64,000 nucleotides of DNA from UBA5078 sp040384465. Its GTDB lineage: Bacteria; Pseudomonadota; Gammaproteobacteria; Pseudomonadales; Pseudohongiellaceae. The stretch is taken from the NCBI GenBank assembly GCA_040384465.1, contig JAZKJF010000012.1, forward strand, positions 124,001-188,000, read 5' to 3'. Numbering within the stretch: the first letter of the stretch is position 1; each line of letters starts with the position of its first letter. This document shows positions 58,520 to 64,000 of the stretch, in pieces. The position numbers and the translations under genes are program-made. The notes beneath the pieces are model-generated. The model worked only from the letters and a program-made list of their open reading frames with translations. It was not told where the DNA came from and ran no database searches.

Positions 58520-60748
58520 ATGCACAACAGAACACAGACCACAGCGCAGGACTCCATCCTCAGCCAGCTGCTGCCCTCCAGCCTGCGGGCGGCGATCATT
58601 GCCTCCAGCTACTGGGTGCTGAGCCTGTCACTGACCAGCGAGAGCGGGTCGGTGGCGGCCTTCGTCGGCTGCCTGTTCTCCTGCTATCTGATCGACGGAC
58701 TGATCAAGCGTCCGCCTCTGCGGGATCTGCGCCTGAGCGTGATTGCCGTCTTCACCCTGATGCTGCTGTGTGTCGGCGTGTTCCTGAGCAGCGCCATCAC
58801 CAGCAGCCTGACCGTCGCGAGCCTGATCCCGCCGCTGCTGACCTATGAGATCGGCGAAGTCCTGCAGTGGTTCCTGTTTGCGGCCGCGCTGACCGCGTTG
58901 CTGCGCAGTCTCGCGCATCGCACCAGCTATGGCCGGGTGACGGAAATCCTGTTTGTCGCCGCTGCCTTCGTCATCACTCTGGCGGCACATCGGCAGGGCA
59001 TGATTCACCGCCCCTTCTTCATCGGCGATTACGCCCTCACCCGTGGCATCGACCCCAGCTCCATCCTCATGGCGCTGGGCTGCGGCGCGGTGCTGGCGCT
59101 GGCTGGACTGCTGATGATGGAGAACAACCACCGCCGCCTGCCCTACCATTTCACCGTGCTGGGACTGCTGTGCTTCAGCCTGCTGGCCTATGTGCAACTG
59201 TTCGGAATGCCGTCGCCAAGCCTGACTGACGACATGGGCCTGACCGGCGTGGCACGCGGCGAAGGCAGTGCTGCGGAGCAGGAGAACCCCTTCCGCGACG
59301 GCGAGAATGACGCCAGCGACAAGGAGGCGCCGGTGGCCATCGTGCTGTTCCGCGATGACTATGAACCCGCCGGTGGCTCGTACTATTTCCGCGAATCCGC
59401 CTATACCGAATTCAATGGCACCATGCTGGCAGTGACAGACCGGGACGATCTGGATGAAGACCTGATCACCCACTTCCCGCCCGTGCGCGCCGACATCGAG
59501 GAGCCGCTGCCATTGCCGGACAAGCGGCAGGCGGTACGCACCACCATCGGTCTGCTCGCTCCGCACCGCACGCCATTCGGGCTGGATACGCCAGTGGCTT
59601 TCGAGAATACGCCCAACCCGAACAACCTGCGCTTCAAGCAGACTTATGACGCCTACTCGATGGTGCCATTGCTGGACTTCCCCGACCTGGTCGGCCGCAC
59701 CGCCGGTGATCCGGACTGGACACCCGCTCAGCGGCAGGCCTATCTGGAGCTGCCCGACGACCCGCGCTACCGCGAGCTGGCCGACACCATCCTGCAGGAC
59801 CTGCGCCCCGCTTATGCCGACGATCCCTACGCCAAGGCGCTGGCGATCAAGGATTACCTCGACCGCAACGGCATCTACAGCCTCAAGAACGAACACGCCT
59901 ATGCCGAAGACCCGGCGGCTTCCTTCCTGTTCGGCGACTTGACCGGCTACTGCATGCACTTCTCCTTCGCCGCGACCTACCTGTATCGCAGCATCGGCAT
60001 TCCGGCCCGTGTGGGCATTGGCTACTCCGTGCCGGCCAGCAATCGCGCCGGGGGTTCCTCACTGCTGATTCAGGCCATCAACGGCCATGCCTGGCCGGAG
60101 ATCTTTCTGGATGGCGTGGGCTGGGTGATCGTCGATCCGGCGCCGGGGCGCACCCTGGTGGACATGTCAGTGGACCCACAGAACAGCCTGCAGCAGTTGC
60201 TCGGCGACATGTTGCGTGACGAAGCCGCGTTCGACGAGTTCATCAGCTCCCAGCAGGATGAGCCCTTCCCGCTGGCCGTGCTGCTGAACACGCTGGTCGC
60301 CGCACTGTTGGTGACGTTGCTGGCCGCCTACAGTGTGAAGATCTACCGCCTGCGCGCGCCACAGTTTGCTGACCCCGCCTTGCGCTATCGCCTCAGCTAC
60401 CGCGCCACGCTGGACATGCTCTCTGCCCTGGGCCAGCGTCGTCGCTACGGCGAGAGTCGCGAGGCCTTCGCTCGCCGCCTCAGCACGATGACCCCTACCT
60501 TCGCCACGATGACCTCCTCCCACCTGCAGGCCGCCCTGGGCCCCTGTGGGAGCGTACCCGAGGGCATAAAAGCCCGCTCGCGATTGCCTTTAGATCAGAC
60601 TCTCGATCAAGCCCCAGCGACAGGCACCTCCACCCCAGACTGGCTCGCCCTGCAGAACTGCATCCGCAAGGAAATCGGCAGCCACATCCCCTGGTGGAAG
60701 CGCGTGCTCGCGTTCCTAGATCCTTTCGCCTGGTTGAGAACCCATTGA
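58520..60748 (+). CDS. Transglutaminase-like membrane protein
   Basis: A 742-residue protein with several membrane helices over the first 250 residues (IASSYWVLSLSLTSESGSVAA, LRLSVIAVFTLMLLCVGVFL and more). A periplasmic transglutaminase core follows: DLTGYCMHFSFAATYLYRSIGIPARVGIGYS (catalytic Cys), INGHAWPEIFL (His) and WVIVDPAPG (Asp). A last helix (LLNTLVAALLVTLLAAYSVKI) and a cytosolic tail follow. A REP-like unit codes for part of the tail (GPCGSVPEGIKARSRL). The ATG at 58520 has a GAGAGAC site; a GTG at 58505 overlapping the DUF58 stop is an alternative. It sits in the DUF58-MoxR operon. Confidence 0.88.
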   Translation: MHNRTQTTAQDSILSQLLPSSLRAAIIASSYWVLSLSLTSESGSVAAFVGCLFSCYLIDGLIKRPPLRDLRLSVIAVFTLMLLCVGVFLSSAITSSLTVASLIPPLLTYEIGEVLQWFLFAAALTALLRSLAHRTSYGRVTEILFVAAAFVITLAAHRQGMIHRPFFIGDYALTRGIDPSSILMALGCGAVLALAGLLMMENNHRRLPYHFTVLGLLCFSLLAYVQLFGMPSPSLTDDMGLTGVARGEGSAAEQENPFRDGENDASDKEAPVAIVLFRDDYEPAGGSYYFRESAYTEFNGTMLAVTDRDDLDEDLITHFPPVRADIEEPLPLPDKRQAVRTTIGLLAPHRTPFGLDTPVAFENTPNPNNLRFKQTYDAYSMVPLLDFPDLVGRTAGDPDWTPAQRQAYLELPDDPRYRELADTILQDLRPAYADDPYAKALAIKDYLDRNGIYSLKNEHAYAEDPAASFLFGDLTGYCMHFSFAATYLYRSIGIPARVGIGYSVPASNRAGGSSLLIQAINGHAWPEIFLDGVGWVIVDPAPGRTLVDMSVDPQNSLQQLLGDMLRDEAAFDEFISSQQDEPFPLAVLLNTLVAALLVTLLAAYSVKIYRLRAPQFADPALRYRLSYRATLDMLSALGQRRRYGESREAFARRLSTMTPTFATMTSSHLQAALGPCGSVPEGIKARSRLPLDQTLDQAPATGTSTPDWLALQNCIRKEIGSHIPWWKRVLAFLDPFAWLRTH
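60544..60585 (+). repeat. REP-like element inside the transglutaminase gene
   Basis: CTGTGGGAGCG at 60544 and CGCGATT at 60579-60585 enclose an imperfect hairpin (GAGGGC-ATAAA-AGCCCGCTC region). The ends match the GTGGGAGC...CGCGATT variant at 16866-16890. It is translated in frame as part of the C-terminal tail. Confidence 0.65.
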
Positions 60749-60786
60749 CCTGACCTTACAGAAACCAAGCAGTCCGGAGACCCTGA

Positions 60787-61887
60787 ATGACCCTGGAAGC
60801 CACAAGCGCCAACCTAGAAGTGACAGAAGCCACCGACCAGCACGAGACGCCAACAGCCACTGCCAGTGCGGCCACCCAGTCCGCGCCTCTGCAACAAGCC
60901 GTCGCGGTCCTCAACCGCCTGAGCAACGCAGTGCGCAGTCAGGTGCTGGGCCGTGACGATGTCATCGAGTTGGCCATCATCGCGCTGATCGCCGACGGTC
61001 ACGTGCTGCTGGAAGACTTCCCCGGCTCCGGCAAGACCACACTCGCCAAGGCCCTCGGTGAGGCCATCATCACGCCGCCGCAAGGACACGGACAAGACCA
61101 GACCGACGAGGTTGCGGCCGCCATCGCGCCCTTCCGCCGCATCCAGTTCACGCCGGACCTGCTGCCCTCGGACGTGACCGGCGGCTCGGTGTTCGACACC
61201 AGCACCAACAGTTTCCATTTCCGCCACGGCCCGCTGTTCGCGCACGTCGTGCTGGCCGACGAGATCAACCGCACCTCGCCGAAGGTGCAGTCGGCGATGC
61301 TGGAGGCCATGGGCGAGAAGCAGGTGACAGTCGACAACACCACCTACCGGCTGGACAAACTGTTCTTCGTGATTGCCACTCAGAACCCGCTCGATCTGGT
61401 CGGCACCTATCCACTGCCCACGCCGCAGCTGGACCGTTTCCTGTTCAAGATCACAATGAAGCACATCGAGCGCGACGCCGAGCTGGACGTGCTGGACACC
61501 TACAAGAGTCGCCGCGATCAGACTGACCACCGCGTGCAGGTCACCCGCAACGAGGTGCTGATGGCGCGCGAGGTAATCGATCAGGAAGTGGTAATCGCCC
61601 GTGCCATCAAGACCGCATTGGTGGACATCTCCCGCAACCTGCGCAGCGATGAGCGCGTGCTGCAGGGCAACTCCACCCGCAGCATGGTGTTGTTGATGCC
61701 AGCTCTGCAGGTACTGGCAGCCCTGCGCGGCCGCAGCTTCGTCAGTGCCGAGGACATCGAGACATTGCTGCCGCGCGTGCTTGGTCACCGCGTCGAGCTG
61801 GCCCCCGGCGTCGCCGATCTCGGCAAGGTGCTGCACGACTGCATGCGCGACCCCATGGAACAACTGGCGCGGACGACGTTGCAGTGA
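60787..61887 (+). CDS. MoxR family AAA+ ATPase
   Basis: A 366-residue AAA+ ATPase of the MoxR class. A nonconserved 40-residue acidic, Ala/Thr-rich N-terminus is followed by LSNAVRSQVLGRDDVIELAI, Walker A GSGKTT (80-85), VTGGSVFDTSTNSFHFRHGPLFAHVVLADEINRTSPKVQSAMLEAM with Walker B (LADEIN), and the sensor-1 motif FFVIATQNPLDLVGTYPLPTPQLDRF. MoxR enzymes act as chaperones that insert cofactors or mature partner proteins with DUF58/vWA proteins. ATG at 60787 has a CCGGAGACC site. The stop overlaps an ATG of the next frame (TGATG). Confidence 0.94.
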   Translation: MTLEATSANLEVTEATDQHETPTATASAATQSAPLQQAVAVLNRLSNAVRSQVLGRDDVIELAIIALIADGHVLLEDFPGSGKTTLAKALGEAIITPPQGHGQDQTDEVAAAIAPFRRIQFTPDLLPSDVTGGSVFDTSTNSFHFRHGPLFAHVVLADEINRTSPKVQSAMLEAMGEKQVTVDNTTYRLDKLFFVIATQNPLDLVGTYPLPTPQLDRFLFKITMKHIERDAELDVLDTYKSRRDQTDHRVQVTRNEVLMAREVIDQEVVIARAIKTALVDISRNLRSDERVLQGNSTRSMVLLMPALQVLAALRGRSFVSAEDIETLLPRVLGHRVELAPGVADLGKVLHDCMRDPMEQLARTTLQ

Positions 61888-64000
61888 TGCTCCGCCGACC
61901 CGCCACTGTAGGAGCCTGCCCTGCAGGCGACCTGCCCGACTCCACACCTGCAGGCGAATTGAATTGGCACAGTGCCCGCATCAGGAATTCGCCTGCAGGG
62001 CAGGCTCCTACAGTCAGTGCCAAGTCAATTCGCCTGCAGGGCAGGCTCCTACGTATGGGGTTTGGTCTGGTGGTTGCGGCGTTGATCAACGCCGCAGTGC
62101 CTGCCTTCGCTCAGGATGGCCTCGACGGCTTCGACCTGCCCGGCACGCCCACCGTATGCTTCGGGATGATCGACATCACCGAGCAGCGCGCGCTCGATAT
62201 CTGCGACGCCCTCACGCTGCAGGAAAATGTCCGGGCGCGGGAGCTGGCCCAGCGCTGGATCGCCGAACAACCGAACTCTGCCGCCGCGCAATACGCACTC
62301 GCAGAAGTATTGATTCGTGTCGAGGGCAACCTGGCACGCGGCCTCTTTCACCTCTCTCGCGCCGAGGAATTGACCAATTACAGCTCGCTCGGGCGGGCCA
62401 TGGCCGATGGCGGCGCTCAGTGGCACTATCTCGCGCTCTCACAACTGTCCTATGTGCATCAGTTGATGGGAAATCAACAAGCCTCGCTCGATTACCTCGA
62501 CAAGATCGAGACCATCTACGGCCAGGAAGTGGAATCGTTTCGCGGCTGGCCGCTGATCAAGATGCAAAAATGGGACGAAGCCCGAGCCAGTGCCAATCTC
62601 GTGCTCAACACCAGCAACGATGTGCGCGAACGCAGCCGTGCCTGGAACACATTGTGCGCAGTCGAACTGGCCAGCCTGCGTCCGGCGGAATCACTGGAAG
62701 CCTGTGACAAATCCATCAGCGAGGATGAAGCCGTCGAAGACGCGAGCGGTGTGGTCGACACCGTGTACCTGCTCAACGCCTCCGAAGTCGCACTCAGCAT
62801 GCTGCGCATGGAGGAGGCCGAAGACTATCTGACCCGCGCCTCGCGCTATCTGAATCCGGAAAGCGTTGGCGACCCGTGGATCAACCTGCTCTATCTCTAC
62901 ATGAATCAGGGACGTTTCGAAGAAGCGCGCACGGCGCTGGACAGTCTGCTGGTGTGGCGCGACAACCAGGAGCCCATCGTCGGGGTGATGAACCGCGCCG
63001 AACATTTTCTGGTGAGTGCCGCGTTGTTGATTCTGACTGGCTATCCCGAGGACGCGGCCACTCTTAGCGCCACTGCACTCAATCAACCGGACCGTACCGG
63101 CTCCTACAGTGCCGACGAGGCCCAGAAAGATTCCATCGCAGCACTCATCAATCACATGGCCAACCAGACCGCTTACGAGATGAAGCTGGAGGAAGTGGCG
63201 ATCCTGCCGTTTCCTGAATCACTGAGCGCGCGTGCCGACGCACTGAGCCTGCGCTTCAAATCCTGGCGCTCGGCGCGTCATGCGGCAGCGCTGTTTGCCA
63301 ACACCACCACACTGCAGAACCGTCTGCGCCCCTACGCCCCGCTGGACGTGCATATTCCCGAGTGGGTGGAGCCAGAGCTGGTGTCGATCATGGGCGAAGG
63401 CGTCATGTCCTCGGTGCTGGAAGAGACTCTCACAGCAGGCGCCTTCAGTCTCAACGAAGGCTACTACCACGCCTATCACGCCGAGATCGCCGCCCAACGT
63501 GGGCAGGATCTGCTGACCATCGAACACGCCGGCCGGGCGATGAACATGCTGCCGACGCAGGAGGTGCTGCTCAAGGCACGGCTGGCAGCCCGCATCGCCG
63601 ACGCTGCCTGGCGCATGGGCGAGACCGAGATCGCCCTCAGCAGCTACGAACAGGCACTGGCGTGGGACCCGAGCATCATCCGCCGCCTCGGTCTGGCCTT
63701 GCCAGTCAATATCACCGGCGTCGACGACGACTTCGTACGCGAGGTCATCGGCTATCTGGAAAACTCGCCACGCTTTCGCAATCACCCCGACGGTCTGCTG
63801 CTGGAAGTCTTCCCGCAGAGCGATCTGACGCTGTGCCTGAGCACCCGTGGCGGAACGCCGCTGTCCTGTCTGCAGATGGGCGAGGTGACTACGCTGGAGA
63901 TCGGTGTCGATGGCGAGACGGAGGCACTGACTCCGGCGCAGCAATTGGTGAAGACCTTCCACAACCGTACTTTTGGTCCCGGCATTGAAATCAGCCAGAC
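61887..64000 (+). CDS. Secreted TPR-like repeat protein (3' end outside window)
   Basis: An open frame of 704 codons runs off the window. From ATG 62055 it reads MGFGLVVAALINAAVPAFAQ, a signal peptide, then helical repeats of TPR type (AAAQYALAEVLIRVEGNLARG, QWHYLALSQLSYVHQLMGNQ, DPWINLLYLYMNQGRFEEAR, AAWRMGETEIALSSYEQALAW). An ATG at 61887, overlapping the MoxR stop (TGATG), is in frame with it; the 56 codons between are mainly REP sequence (residues VGACPAGDLPDS, SPAGQAPTVSAK). So the original start is probably 61887, with REP elements inserted in frame before the signal helix. Start 62055 remains possible but has no ribosome site. Function: unknown periplasmic partner of the MoxR-DUF58 system. 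Confidence 0.8.
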   Translation, partial: MLRRPATVGACPAGDLPDSTPAGELNWHSARIRNSPAGQAPTVSAKSIRLQGRLLRMGFGLVVAALINAAVPAFAQDGLDGFDLPGTPTVCFGMIDITEQRALDICDALTLQENVRARELAQRWIAEQPNSAAAQYALAEVLIRVEGNLARGLFHLSRAEELTNYSSLGRAMADGGAQWHYLALSQLSYVHQLMGNQQASLDYLDKIETIYGQEVESFRGWPLIKMQKWDEARASANLVLNTSNDVRERSRAWNTLCAVELASLRPAESLEACDKSISEDEAVEDASGVVDTVYLLNASEVALSMLRMEEAEDYLTRASRYLNPESVGDPWINLLYLYMNQGRFEEARTALDSLLVWRDNQEPIVGVMNRAEHFLVSAALLILTGYPEDAATLSATALNQPDRTGSYSADEAQKDSIAALINHMANQTAYEMKLEEVAILPFPESLSARADALSLRFKSWRSARHAAALFANTTTLQNRLRPYAPLDVHIPEWVEPELVSIMGEGVMSSVLEETLTAGAFSLNEGYYHAYHAEIAAQRGQDLLTIEHAGRAMNMLPTQEVLLKARLAARIADAAWRMGETEIALSSYEQALAWDPSIIRRLGLALPVNITGVDDDFVREVIGYLENSPRFRNHPDGLLLEVFPQSDLTLCLSTRGGTPLSCLQMGEVTTLEIGVDGETEALTPAQQLVKTFHNRTFGPGIEISQ
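61906..62052. repeat. REP array of three full units and one partial unit
   Basis: One direct unit (61906-61930, CTGTAGGAGCCTGCC...GGCGA) is followed by a partial copy (CCTGCAGGCGAATT, 61946-61959) and two inverse units (61988-62013 and 62029-62052, TTCGCCTGCAGGG...CTCCTAC). The region between holds ATTGGCACA as in the loop of the 45.9-kb pair. The array lies in the 5' part of the last gene. Confidence 0.95.

Noticed and set aside
58628..61947. Long minus-strand frames opposite the transglutaminase and MoxR genes
   Set aside because: They show Gln/Arg/His-rich low-information translations and lie opposite proteins with complete active-site motifs.
61745..62707. A 320-codon plus-strand frame overlapping the MoxR end
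   Set aside because: It is a different frame from both MoxR and the secreted repeat protein, gives an Arg/Ser-rich translation, and is open mainly because REP sequence lacks stops.
1..64000. tRNA, rRNA or riboswitch genes
   Set aside because: I looked for tRNA arm patterns and known riboswitch cores in the gaps and saw none that I could support by eye; a covariance-model search would be decisive.

Overview
The window is about 64 kb of a GC-rich bacterial chromosome. It carries TonB-dependent receptors, lipoproteins, an outer-membrane efflux channel, LPS-type heptosyltransferase relatives, a Tat substrate, and convincing sigma-54/NtrC and sigma-28-like signals. Together these point to a motile Gram-negative bacterium, most likely a free-living gammaproteobacterium; the genus cannot be named from this sequence alone. 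I found no rRNA, tRNA, CRISPR array, prophage or intact insertion sequence. The mobile or accessory signatures are a family of REP-like palindromes (TGTAGGAGCCTGCC...GCAGGCGA and GTGGGAGC... variants), one type II toxin-antitoxin pair, a truncated ORF6N gene and a methyltransferase remnant.

Layout: 1-6.2 kb has the end of a SulP transporter, an SPFH/ribbon-helix-helix pair with a perfect palindromic operator candidate, a PAS-rich hybrid histidine kinase, and a HupE metal-permease pair. 6.2-14.4 kb has a CBM9/DUF5916 outer-membrane protein, a TipA-like MerR regulator with its 19-bp-spacer promoter, a DUF6265 protein, a GNAT, two secreted cupins with a methyltransferase remnant, an MFS transporter, a guanine-deaminase-like enzyme and YbaK. 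14.6-22.2 kb has two TonB-dependent receptors flanking a divergent LysE exporter/MocR regulator pair. 22.7-28 kb has a same-strand cluster: LysR regulator, B12-type radical SAM enzyme, WaaF-like and second GT9-like glycosyltransferase. 28-39 kb has a PafA-like phosphatase lipoprotein, a secreted protein, an alpha/beta hydrolase, glycerate kinase plus GntP permease, an ammonium transporter under a clear NtrC/sigma-54 control region, and a DUF6351 lipoprotein.

39-45.9 kb has VapBC, a GNAT, an ORF6N fragment, a cytochrome c/beta-barrel pair, a YfiR-type periplasmic protein followed by a chemoreceptor with a CHASE8-like sensor, and a Tat-exported dienelactone hydrolase. 46-51 kb is a MacA-MacB-NodT tripartite efflux operon. 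51-57 kb has a fused SpmA/SpmB-like protein, a TAXI-type TRAP transporter, a TM2-domain protein and a Ca2+/Na+ exchanger. 57-64 kb is a DUF58-transglutaminase-MoxR-TPR-like operon running off the end.

Most notable points: (i) a YfiR + CHASE8 pair whose output is a methyl-accepting chemotaxis domain instead of the usual GGDEF, behind a sigma-28-like promoter; (ii) REP elements that appear to have entered genes, giving one gene its stop codon, sitting in the 3' part of another, and lengthening the N-terminus of the last gene in frame by a block of REP-coded residues; (iii) the radical SAM/double-GT9/LysR cluster; (iv) well-defined operators for the Amt, MocR/LysE, VapBC, TipA and SPFH units.
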